A stretch of DNA of 64,000 nt from Rheinheimera soli (lineage in GTDB: Bacteria; Pseudomonadota; Gammaproteobacteria; Enterobacterales; Alteromonadaceae): assembly GCF_021290985.1 (NCBI RefSeq), contig NZ_JAJOYU010000020.1, positions 1-64,000 of the forward strand, in the 5' to 3' direction. The translations under genes were made by a program, and so were the position numbers. Shown piece by piece: positions 53,950-61,497 of the stretch (its first letter is position 1; each line of letters starts with the position of its first letter). The notes beneath the pieces were generated by a model. The model searched no databases. It was not told the origin of the DNA and saw only the letters and a program-made list of their open reading frames with translations.

Positions 53950-54594
53950 ATGGATAGCAAACCAGAAATAGAAAAGATTGAGCACCGACTCAGAGAAATT
54001 AACCGCCTGAAATTAAAACTGACTTTTGGGAATGTGCCGGCTTTTTATCACGCCGTTGCCACCTCTTTAGGCATGGCCGAAGGCATGCTCAAATACGGTT
54101 TTGATAATTCATTAGATATCCTGACCAACCAGCGCAACTGGAACCTGAACTACTTGTGTGGTTCAGAAGATGCGGCCGGACAAATCATTTGCCCTAACAA
54201 ACCCCGCTTGTCTGTGTACAAAGTTTTTACTCAACATGGCTTTGAAATTCATTGTTTGCCGTGGAAAGCTGCACGGGAATTTGATTTTGAGCTGGCGAAT
54301 CATCCACAGATGGATTTTAAGTTCTGGCGCCCCAATTCGATGAAAACCGTCTTTCGTATTGCCGGTTTGCATAGTTTTATCAAAATGTATTTTGAACATG
54401 GGGATGAAGCAGACTTGCAGCTCATTCGTTGTGCACACAATATAGCGGAAGAGTTTGTTGAACGTTTGGTACCGCAGTTTGATACCCAAAAGGTATTTGG
54501 CGTGACTATCCAGAATTTTTTCGATTTTGCAGAAATGAAATATAAAGCCGGGGAAGAAATCTATTTACCTAAGGTGTATGCGCTGCAGGAGTAG
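53950..54594 (+). CDS. Conserved-looking unknown protein
   Basis: About 214 residues from ATG 53950 (GGAAGAAAG upstream); a GTG 16 codons earlier is less likely. An N-terminal charged coiled helix (EIEKIEHRLREINRLKLKL) precedes a mixed alpha/beta region with many aromatics: FYHAVATSLGMAEGMLKYGFDNSLD, WNLNYLCGSEDAAGQIICPNK, FEIHCLPWKAAREFDFELANHPQMDFKFWRPNS. There is no signal peptide or membrane helix. I do not recognise the family. It is divergent from the AarF-like gene and followed by the tandem-repeat array. Confidence 0.6.
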   Translation: MDSKPEIEKIEHRLREINRLKLKLTFGNVPAFYHAVATSLGMAEGMLKYGFDNSLDILTNQRNWNLNYLCGSEDAAGQIICPNKPRLSVYKVFTQHGFEIHCLPWKAAREFDFELANHPQMDFKFWRPNSMKTVFRIAGLHSFIKMYFEHGDEADLQLIRCAHNIAEEFVERLVPQFDTQKVFGVTIQNFFDFAEMKYKAGEEIYLPKVYALQE

Positions 54595-54630
54595 CGCTTA
54601 AAACCGACCGGGAGCAGAGTTTTCTTCAGT

Positions 54631-54930
54631 CATCGCCGTAACAGTGCTCCTGCAGTTACGGCATACCGTCCTTCCATGGACATCGCCGTAACAGTGCTCC
54701 TGCAGTTGCGGCATACCGTCCTTCCATGGACATCGCCGTAACAGTGCTCCTGCAGTTGCGGCATACCGTCCTTCCATGGACATCGCCGTAACAGTGCTCC
54801 TGCAGTTACGGCATACCGTCCTTCCATGGACATCGCCGTAACAGTGCTCCTGCAGTTACGGCATACCGTCCTTCCATGGACATCGCCGTAACAGTGCTCC
54901 TGCAGTTGCGGCATACCGTCCTTCCATGGA
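54631..54930. repeat. Six 50-bp tandem repeats with a conserved hairpin
   Basis: Six copies of an exact 50-bp period, beginning at 54631, 54681, 54731, 54781, 54831 and 54881. Copies differ only at one A/G position: GTTACGGC or GTTGCGGC. Each contains the inverted repeat GCCGTAAC...GTTACGGC around a 12-nt loop plus the palindromes CTGCAG and TCCATGGA. The A/G variant keeps pairing as G-U, hinting at structural constraint. Since 50 is not a multiple of 3, open frames through it are an artefact. It sits between the unknown gene and the cold-shock terminator, filling most of the 54595-55025 gap. Confidence 0.95.
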
Positions 54931-54933
54931 CAT

Positions 54934-54968
54934 AAAAAAAGGCAGCTGCGATGCAGTTGCCTTTTTTT
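54934..54968. terminator. Bidirectional intrinsic terminator
   Basis: AAAAAAA, stem GGCAGCTGC/GCAGTTGCC with one G-U pair and a 3-nt loop, TTTTTTT. It serves the cold-shock gene on the minus strand, and can stop plus-strand transcripts leaving the tandem repeats. Confidence 0.9.
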
Positions 54969-55025
54969 GTGTTGTGACCCTTAACTCAGATTAACTCTGC
55001 GGTCTTGGGTAACTGTAATTAAAAA

Positions 55026-55235
55026 TTACAGAACAACGATTTTCTCAGCCTGTGGGCCTTTTTGACCTTGTGTTACAGTGAACTGTACACGTTGGCCTTC
55101 TTGCAGAGTTTTGAAACCCGTGCTAGAAATTTCGCTGAAGTGAGCGAAAACGTCTGGACCTGAAGCCTGTTCGATGAAACCGAAACCTTTAGTTTCGTTG
55201 AACCATTTTACTGTGCCGGTAGTTGTATTAGACAT
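55026..55235 (-). CDS. Cold-shock protein (CspA family)
   Basis: 69 residues, one OB-fold cold-shock domain: [17 protein letters not shown] (RNP1) and DVFAHFSEI (RNP2), ending [24 protein letters not shown]. An RNA chaperone that melts secondary structure. AGG precedes the ATG. The 180-bp upstream region is AT-rich and probably encodes the long leader usual for csp genes, but no cold-box sequence was confirmed. A strong terminator follows. Confidence 0.96.
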   Translation of the reverse strand: MSNTTTGTVKWFNETKGFGFIEQASGPDVFAHFSEISSTGFKTLQEGQRVQFTVTQGQKGPQAEKIVVL

Positions 55236-55417
55236 GGTATATACCTGTATTTAATGAAATTAATATGCCTGGTTTCAGGCGGTGGTGCTGTAAGAGATGT
55301 TTTAACTTATGAATACAGGACGTACTAAAACAACAGTAACATTCGTTGTGGTGCATAAATAATGAACAGACTAACAAAGCAAGGCCAGTGTATAGGTTTT
55401 CAGAGCAGTGTCAAAGC

Positions 55418-55813
55418 TTATTTCACCACGTTATTAAAATAAGCAGTTTTATAACGCCCGATATCATGCACAAACTGCTGTATTACATCGGGTGTAGCGG
55501 GTTTTCGATAATAATTAATTTTATCCGTCACAGCCTGCTCTTCAATGTAATTCATCATATTGGAGGTTAACAAACCAATAAAACAGTGCGGATCACGGCC
55601 TCGGATCCAACGGGCCAGCTCTAAACCATTGCGGCCCAGCAGGTTATAGTCGAGCGAATAGGCATCAAAGTGCTGTAACTCAATGAGCGTCATGGCTTCT
55701 TCAGCACTTCCTGCGATGGAACATAACCAGTCTGGTTGTATTGCCTGTACATAACCTCTGGTCAGCATCAAACACACCTGACTATCATCTACTATCAATA
55801 ACTTAAAAGGCAT
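55418..55813 (-). CDS. Single-domain response regulator (receiver only)
   Basis: 131 residues, one receiver domain: acidic pair in LLIVDDSQ (D9, D10), phospho-Asp in FDAYSLDYNLLGRNGLEL, Thr/Ser in GLLTSNM, Lys in YYRKPAT. There is no output domain, so it works as a CheY- or phosphorelay-type adaptor. It is transcribed alone; its kinase is not obvious here. Confidence 0.9.
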   Translation of the reverse strand: MPFKLLIVDDSQVCLMLTRGYVQAIQPDWLCSIAGSAEEAMTLIELQHFDAYSLDYNLLGRNGLELARWIRGRDPHCFIGLLTSNMMNYIEEQAVTDKINYYRKPATPDVIQQFVHDIGRYKTAYFNNVVK

Positions 55814-55932
55814 AAATCTATTTCAACCTCTTCCTTGTTACTTAAACCGGAAATACTCCATGCCTTTTACTTTAGTTACAACTGGTTAAATTCTCCAGTT
55901 CGGTAACAAGATGATGTCACCGATGAAGACAA

Positions 55933-57219
55933 TTACAGAGCTTGAAGCAAAGCTTTTAGCTGTCTGAACCCCGGACGACTCTTCACTTCCTGCTGTAAAC
56001 AAAGGTTCAACACAGCAGCCCATTTATTCTCAAACTCAGCTGCGTCTGCTAAAGGCAACAACGTCTGCATATCCAGCAACCAATAGCCAAAAGCGCGGAC
56101 TTCCAGTGCGCAGAAATGTTGTTGCTGCTTTGGTGGTAACGCATTCAGCGCTGTAGCAGCGCCAAAATCCCCCAAATAAAGCTGCTGAGTCGCATTTATC
56201 AGCATATTGTGGGCATACAAATCGCCGTGCACTATCTGCTGTTGATGCAAATGCGCCATCACATCCACAACCTGCTGCGCCAGAAGTTTCAGTTCTGCCA
56301 GAGTTAAGCTCTGGCCTTGGGTAAAAGTATCGCGGGTGCAGGTTTCAAAAGAAGGCGGTTGTCCCATTACAGAAAAAGATGCTGGTACCAGCTCCATCAC
56401 TAAACCAGGTAAATCGCAGTCTTTTAGCTTTGCTTTGACGGCTATCAGATTTGGATGATCAGCTGCATTCAGGTAATTATTCATCTCATCTTTGGGGCAA
56501 CCATCGCTGGTGATCCAGCCTTTAAACTGCTTTAACGCCACCAGCTCTTTATCTTGTGCAAAACGCGCCTGATAAATCACACCGGATGCGCCTTCGCCTA
56601 GTTTTTCTAACAATTGATAGTCTGACAAGCTATGGGCAGTAATGGCTTGGGCTTCAGGCACAGGACAAGCAGGGTTTGCACCCAGCGCCAGCCAGGCCAG
56701 TTTGGGTAACTCAAATAACCAGTCAGGAAAAGATTCAAACTTATTCAGCGATAGCCTTAATAAACCCAAATCACGGCACTGCTGCATGGAATCCGGTAAC
56801 GAAGATAGTTGATTGCCAGCCATAGCTACTTTACGTAGTTTAGTATAACGACCGAAGTCACTCGGCAGTTGTGTAAGCTGATTGTCTGTCAGAATTAACC
56901 ATTCAAGCTGCTCTGGCAGAGAACCTTCAGCAAAGTCTGTTAACTGATTACCTTTAAAACTGACCATAACCAAAGCTGGGCATAGGCTTAATACAGCAGG
57001 AATATGGTCGAAGTTATTATTGGTTAAAAACAGACGCTTTAGTTTAGTAAAACGGTGGAAATCCGCAGGTAAATCAGACAACTGATTACCGGAAAGGTCC
57101 AGAATTTCCACAGTGTCGGCAAAACGATATAAGTCGGCAGGAAATTCTTGCAGCCCAGCGGCCAGATTAATCCGGCTTAATGGTGTTTTGGTCTGAGCTA
57201 AAGTTTCAAGGCTAAACAT
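55933..57219 (-). CDS. Leucine-rich-repeat protein kinase
   Basis: 428 residues from ATG 57219, chosen because AGGTTGGGAT lies upstream and family proteins begin with this ETLAQ...LSRINLAAGLQEFP segment. Residues about 15-180 are seven or so LRRs of the LDLSGNQLSDLPADF type. The rest is a Hanks-type kinase: GEGASGVIYQA glycine loop, VALKQFKG Lys, HGDLYAHNML catalytic loop (HGD instead of HRD) and LGDFGAAT (DFG). A bacterial Ser/Thr kinase with an LRR sensor is eukaryotic-like in design; the substrate is unknown. The HGD form lacks the RD-type Arg, so activation-loop phosphorylation may not be needed. Confidence 0.88.
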   Translation of the reverse strand: MFSLETLAQTKTPLSRINLAAGLQEFPADLYRFADTVEILDLSGNQLSDLPADFHRFTKLKRLFLTNNNFDHIPAVLSLCPALVMVSFKGNQLTDFAEGSLPEQLEWLILTDNQLTQLPSDFGRYTKLRKVAMAGNQLSSLPDSMQQCRDLGLLRLSLNKFESFPDWLFELPKLAWLALGANPACPVPEAQAITAHSLSDYQLLEKLGEGASGVIYQARFAQDKELVALKQFKGWITSDGCPKDEMNNYLNAADHPNLIAVKAKLKDCDLPGLVMELVPASFSVMGQPPSFETCTRDTFTQGQSLTLAELKLLAQQVVDVMAHLHQQQIVHGDLYAHNMLINATQQLYLGDFGAATALNALPPKQQQHFCALEVRAFGYWLLDMQTLLPLADAAEFENKWAAVLNLCLQQEVKSRPGFRQLKALLQAL

Positions 57220-57341
57220 CTGATCCCAACCTGCTAAAAAAGCCGGATTGTACAGATGCTGCCTCAATGCAACAAGTAAGTAACCTGAACTCGGGATAAG
57301 CAGCGCCACTGAACGAACATCTTTTCGGGCCTCTCTGCGTT

Positions 57342-57379
57342 GCTTTGTCTAACCATAGCTCGCTATGGTTAGACAAAGC
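57342..57379. repeat. 18-bp perfect inverted repeat, 2-nt gap
   Basis: GCTTTGTCTAACCATAGC (57342-57359), TC, and its exact reverse complement (57362-57379). There is no T-tract on either side. It lies upstream of the LRR-kinase start in the intergenic gap and is too perfect for chance. Confidence 0.9.
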
Positions 57380-57517
57380 GCCTTGATATGCGCAAAAATC
57401 TGCGCATTCAGTTAACAAAGACTTAAGCGACTTCAATAAATTGGCTTATCTATTTGATTTATTTGGTTAAATATAGAGTGTTCGACACTCATTATCCCGA
57501 GTTCAGGTTAACTAAAG

Positions 57518-57964
57518 TTACAGCTGATAGATTTGCGAACCGGCAACTCGCACTCTGTCGCCCAGACGTAAGTCGCCAATATTCTGATAATCAAACTGTT
57601 GCGTGCGGCCATTGTCAAAATTTACCGTGACCCGATAAATCTCGTTGGCAGTTTTATTGTTTCTTTCTACCTGATTACCCGCAACAGCACCGCCTATCAC
57701 CCCAACACCCGTAGCCACTTTGCGGCCTGAACCACGGCCAAATTGATTACCAATCACGCCACCTAATACAGCACCAAGCACAGCTCCGCCCCCTGAACTA
57801 CGGTTGTCCAGGGCTATAACCTGAATAGAGCTGACGCTGCCAATCTGCTCTGCAGGTGCAACACTTTGTTGTACATTCTGCCCGGCAGAGCTACAACCTG
57901 CTAAAGGGGCAAGGCTTAATACAGCCAGAGTCAAACAAGATAAATAAAAAGTGAAAGTTTTCAT
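57518..57964 (-). CDS. Glycine-zipper (SlyB/17-kDa antigen-like) lipoprotein
   Basis: 148 residues from ATG 57964. Lipobox LAPLAGC, so outer-membrane lipoprotein. The centre holds the glycine-zipper two-helix motif (GGAVLGAVLGGVIGNQFGRGSGRKVATGVGVIGGAVAGNQVERNN), and the tail is a small beta region (YRVTVNFDNGRTQQFDYQNIGDLRLGDRVRVAGSQIYQL). SlyB-type proteins help maintain envelope integrity. The layout matches the Rickettsia 17-kDa group. Confidence 0.9.
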   Translation of the reverse strand: MKTFTFYLSCLTLAVLSLAPLAGCSSAGQNVQQSVAPAEQIGSVSSIQVIALDNRSSGGGAVLGAVLGGVIGNQFGRGSGRKVATGVGVIGGAVAGNQVERNNKTANEIYRVTVNFDNGRTQQFDYQNIGDLRLGDRVRVAGSQIYQL

Positions 57965-58050
57965 ATTTATAATCCAACTCAATATATGGATAGTCAGCCT
58001 GCTCCCTGACCACCACTGAGTCTGTACGACAAACCACTAAGCGAATTCAA

Positions 58051-58064
58051 AGCAAAGCTTTGCT
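58051..58064. repeat. 14-bp perfect palindrome upstream of yghU
   Basis: AGCAAAGCTTTGCT, 93 bp before the YghU start. It could be a dimeric regulator site or a remnant hairpin; no regulator is suggested. Confidence 0.35.
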
Positions 58065-58156
58065 CGTCTCAATAAAGCTGCCCACCCCTTGCAATAACGA
58101 CAAAGCAAACCAATATAAATCAGAGCTTTTATGCATCAGGCACAACAGGAGATCTT

Positions 58157-59002
58157 ATGAGTAATACCTACACTCCACCGAAAGTCTGGACATGGGACAG
58201 CCAAAACGGTGGCACTTTTGCCAGCATTAACAGACCAGTTTCTGGCGCTACCCATGACAAAACTTTACCTGTAGGTGAACATGAGTTGCAGCTGTATTCA
58301 ATGGCCACACCCAATGGGGTTAAAGTCACTATGCTGCTGGAGGAACTACTGGAAGCAGGTCATAAAGCAGCGGACTACGACGCCTGGTTGATCGATATTC
58401 GTGAAGGCGACCAATTTGGCAGTGGTTTTGTCGGTATAAACCCAAACAGTAAAATTCCGGCTTTGTTCGATAAAAGCACCGGCATCCGGGTATTTGAATC
58501 CGGTTCTATTTTGTTGTATCTGGCGGAAAAGTTTGGCGCTTTTATGCCAAAGGAGTTTGCCAAAAGCACTGAAGTGATGAACTGGTTGTTCTGGCAAATG
58601 GGCAGTGCGCCTTTTGTCGGTGGCGGTTTTGGTCATTTTTATGCTTATGCACCAGAAAAATATGAATACCCTATCAATCGTTATGCAATGGAAACCAAAC
58701 GTCAGTTGGATGTGCTGAACCAGCAATTAGCGAACCATGAATTTATCGCAGGTGATGAGTATTCCATTGCCGATATGGCGATTTGGCCCTGGTACGGCGC
58801 TCTGGTTTTGGGGCGGTTATACAATGCGGCTGAGTTTTTGGATGTGCAAAGTTATACACATCTGCAGCGCTGGGCTAAACAGATTGATGCGCGTCCTGCA
58901 GTGCAACGTGCAGTGAAGGTGAATCGCAACTGGGGTGAACCTCACGAACAACTGCCAGAACGCCATAGCGCTTCGGATTTTGATTCTATCCCTAAAGCTT
59001 AA
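58157..59002 (+). CDS. yghU: Glutathione S-transferase-like disulfide-bond oxidoreductase YghU
   Basis: 281 residues. Starts with the family-specific N-terminal extension (YTPPKVWTWDSQNGGTFASINRPVSGATHDKTLPVGEHELQLYSMATPNGVKVTMLLEEL), then the thioredoxin-like GST-N domain (NPNSKIPALFD, VFESGSILLYLAEKFG) and the helical GST-C domain. E. coli YghU binds two glutathiones and reduces disulfides. AGGAG precedes the ATG. Overlaps the acyltransferase gene tail to tail by 4 nt. Confidence 0.94.
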   Translation: MSNTYTPPKVWTWDSQNGGTFASINRPVSGATHDKTLPVGEHELQLYSMATPNGVKVTMLLEELLEAGHKAADYDAWLIDIREGDQFGSGFVGINPNSKIPALFDKSTGIRVFESGSILLYLAEKFGAFMPKEFAKSTEVMNWLFWQMGSAPFVGGGFGHFYAYAPEKYEYPINRYAMETKRQLDVLNQQLANHEFIAGDEYSIADMAIWPWYGALVLGRLYNAAEFLDVQSYTHLQRWAKQIDARPAVQRAVKVNRNWGEPHEQLPERHSASDFDSIPKA

Positions 59003-60165
59003 TCGCTCCGGTTAGCAAAAGGCAGACTGCCTTGTGCTTCTTGCTGATACAAGACTAAAGCCCGTTGCTCTTGCACACAGTAACGGGCTATCGCTTCATT
59101 CATCGCTTTGTGTTCTGCTTTTTCAGTAAAACGGTAAAAACCATGCCTGAGCACGGGCGCAAAACCTCGTTGCAGCTTATGTTCGCCCTGAGCTCCGGCA
59201 TCAAAAAACTGCAGTCCCTGCCTGATGCAATAGTCTATGCCGCTGTAATAACAGCATTCAAAGTGCAGAAAGTTAAAGTCTTGTTTGCAGCCCCAATAGC
59301 GGCCAAACAAGGTGGTTTCTGACTGAAAACATAAAGAAGCCGCCAGCATTTCATCATCTTTAAAAGCGGCAAAAACTATCAGTTGATTGGCCATAGACTG
59401 ACCCCAGCGCCAGAAGGTATCGGCCTTTAGATAGCCATTATGGCGGGAACGTTTTTGGTAAGTGTCACAATAGAAACTATAAAACTGCTGCCAGAACGCT
59501 AGATCCAGCTCAGCACCAGTCAGGGTTTTGATGACCACGCCCTGCTCTGTTACAGCAGCTCTTTCCTTGCGGATTTGTTTACGTTTGCGGGCTGTCAGTG
59601 CAGCCAGAAAATCGTCAAAGCACGAGTAGTTTTTATTGGACCATAAAAACTGCACATCAAAACGTTCAATAAAACCTGCATTACGAAAAGCTTGCTGATC
59701 TTGTGATGAAGCATAAAGGCATTGCAGATGACTTAGTGGCACAACCTGCTGCAGTTGTGTCACTCCTTGTTCCAGCCACTGCAGCAGCTCTGCTTTATCA
59801 ATACCAGCAGCTAAGCCCAAACGTGGCCCTTCGGCTGGGGTAAAAGGAATAGCCAGCAATAATTTAGGGTAATAGTCCAGACCGTAGTTTTGATAAGCCT
59901 CGGCAAAAGACCAGTCAAACAGGTATTCGCCATAGGAGTGCAATTTGATATAAGCAGGCACAGCAGCAATCAGTTTACCCTCTTGCCATACGACAAAATG
60001 CCGCACCAGCCAGCCGGTGTTTTTAGCGACACTGCTGCCCACACTGCCACCTTGTTCCAGAGCCAGTAAAAACTCATAACGGCAAAAAGGATAATCAGCA
60101 GGAAATAAGGCATTCCAGTCAGTTGCTGTCACTTCAGCCAATGACGACAGCCATTCAAAACGCAT
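58999..60165 (-). CDS. FemAB-like GNAT-fold acyltransferase (DUF482 type)
   Basis: 388 residues from ATG 60165 (GGAG 5 nt upstream). The pattern NTGWLVRHFVVWQEGKLIAAVPAYIK, then RKRKQIRKERAAVTEQG, FYCDTYQKRS, LAASLCFQSETTLFGRYWGC and FLHFECCYYSGIDYCIRQGLQFFDAGAQGEHKLQRGF is that of the peptidogalycan-biosynthesis-type DUF482 proteins. They have double GNAT folds; the acceptor and donor are not established. It is transcribed with, or just downstream of, the double-receiver gene. Confidence 0.88.
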   Translation of the reverse strand: MRFEWLSSLAEVTATDWNALFPADYPFCRYEFLLALEQGGSVGSSVAKNTGWLVRHFVVWQEGKLIAAVPAYIKLHSYGEYLFDWSFAEAYQNYGLDYYPKLLLAIPFTPAEGPRLGLAAGIDKAELLQWLEQGVTQLQQVVPLSHLQCLYASSQDQQAFRNAGFIERFDVQFLWSNKNYSCFDDFLAALTARKRKQIRKERAAVTEQGVVIKTLTGAELDLAFWQQFYSFYCDTYQKRSRHNGYLKADTFWRWGQSMANQLIVFAAFKDDEMLAASLCFQSETTLFGRYWGCKQDFNFLHFECCYYSGIDYCIRQGLQFFDAGAQGEHKLQRGFAPVLRHGFYRFTEKAEHKAMNEAIARYCVQEQRALVLYQQEAQGSLPFANRSD

Positions 60166-60202
60166 AAAACTCCACAGCACTACTGCCTTTTTTCAGGTTC
60201 AT

Positions 60203-61312
60203 TTAATCTTGTTTTGTTAATACCAACAGCTGTTCAACCTGCTGGCTTAAGTCAGAGCAGGACAAACGAATGGATGAGGCATTAATTCGCACTGTAGCAG
60301 CATCCTCAGCCCCCTGTTCTAAGGCCGTCAGCGTCATGTTCAGATCGGTCAAAGCCCCTTTAATTTTGTGCTGTAAAATGTGCTCCACGTCATTTTTTAA
60401 GCGAAAACTGTCTTGCAATGTATCAATCTGATTGCGCATTTCTTTAGCACTTTGGATCAAAGCAGCATGAGTTTTCACTCTGGCTTTGACCACGGGCGGA
60501 TTCACAGGTTTGGTGATGTAATCCACAGCACCCAATTCAAAACCCCGCACTATATCCATGGTTTGATCCAAAGCTGTTAAAAAAATCACGGTAATATGCT
60601 GGGTGTGTGGATCAGCTTTTAGGCGTTTACAGACTTCAAAACCATTCATTTCCGGCATCATCACATCCAGCAACACCAGATCAGGCTGAGGTTCTGCCGC
60701 ACAAATCTTTAATGCTTTTTCACCACTGGTGGCAGCCCCTACTTTGTAGTCTTTGCGCAAAATGTCGCTGATCACCTGAATATTATCCACCACATCATCC
60801 ACCACCAGAATACGCAGCTGTTGTTGCAATGGCTCATCTTTAGCAGACTCTGCAGCTTTTTTCTGGGCAGCAGAGCGGGCTGGTCCTTCAATGGCCCGCA
60901 GCACTCTTTCACTTAAGATCTTGGCAGAAAAAGGTTTCACCACATACTCAGACACACCTGACTTAATAGCCTGGATCACTGCGGCTTGCTCAATAATGGA
61001 AGAGAGCATAATAAAAGGAGTGCGGTTATGTCTTTTATCCGCACGCATTTTGGCAAGCAACTCCATGCCATCCATTTTTGGCATTTGCCATTCAGATAAC
61101 ACTAAATCAACCTGCTTGAGCAGCATCATACTCAGCGCATGTTCGCCATTGCCTGCCTGTAACACCTGACCAAAGCCCATATCCCGCAGCATAGTCGCCA
61201 CAGTTTCACGTACAATATCTGTGGCATCCACCACCAGCACTGTCATTTCAGAGTATGCTTTGCGTACCGGCTCTGCTGCTTCCGTTGTGGTATCCATAGC
61301 TTTGACTGTCAT
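60203..61312 (-). CDS. Double-receiver response regulator with a Glu-substituted first receiver
   Basis: 369 residues. Receiver 1 (about 24-140) keeps K126 (VVKPF) and a CheY-like SEWQMPKMDG, but the phospho-Asp position is E74 and the acidic pair is D29-A30. Receiver 2 (about 166-285) is complete: D172-D173, D216 in LLDVMMPEMNG, K268. A helical tail (about 290-369) looks like a dimerisation or histidine phosphotransfer-like coil without a clear catalytic His. Glu could mimic phospho-Asp and lock the first domain on. It lies 37 nt before the acyltransferase start and is divergent from the propeller sensor. Confidence 0.88.
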   Translation of the reverse strand: MTVKAMDTTTEAAEPVRKAYSEMTVLVVDATDIVRETVATMLRDMGFGQVLQAGNGEHALSMMLLKQVDLVLSEWQMPKMDGMELLAKMRADKRHNRTPFIMLSSIIEQAAVIQAIKSGVSEYVVKPFSAKILSERVLRAIEGPARSAAQKKAAESAKDEPLQQQLRILVVDDVVDNIQVISDILRKDYKVGAATSGEKALKICAAEPQPDLVLLDVMMPEMNGFEVCKRLKADPHTQHITVIFLTALDQTMDIVRGFELGAVDYITKPVNPPVVKARVKTHAALIQSAKEMRNQIDTLQDSFRLKNDVEHILQHKIKGALTDLNMTLTALEQGAEDAATVRINASSIRLSCSDLSQQVEQLLVLTKQD

Positions 61313-61497
61313 AGTGTTGCACTCCGGCTTTCTCTTCTGTTTTGCAGGTTACTTTCTTTTTTACTGCATGGGAATCATTCTGCCCGACAAAAGTGCAGCT
61401 ATAAATTCAACAGCCCAACTTGACGAATAAGTGCGGATGGCTGACAGTTGAGCCAGAGCCTGTTATCCAAACGCCTTGTTTTATCCGGAGAGTCTGA

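Noticed and set aside
54598-54914. Two overlapping minus-strand open frames of 61 and 94 codons with repeated MSMEGRYA-like peptides
   Set aside because: They are the 50-bp tandem repeat read in rotating frames, with no ribosome site or domain.
54631-54930. CRISPR array
   Set aside because: The repeat unit is contiguous and invariant at 50 bp; there are no unique spacers and no cas genes.
57220-57436. Extra small gene upstream of the LRR kinase
   Set aside because: The open frame spans the 18-bp palindrome and has no ribosome site; better explained as leader sequence.
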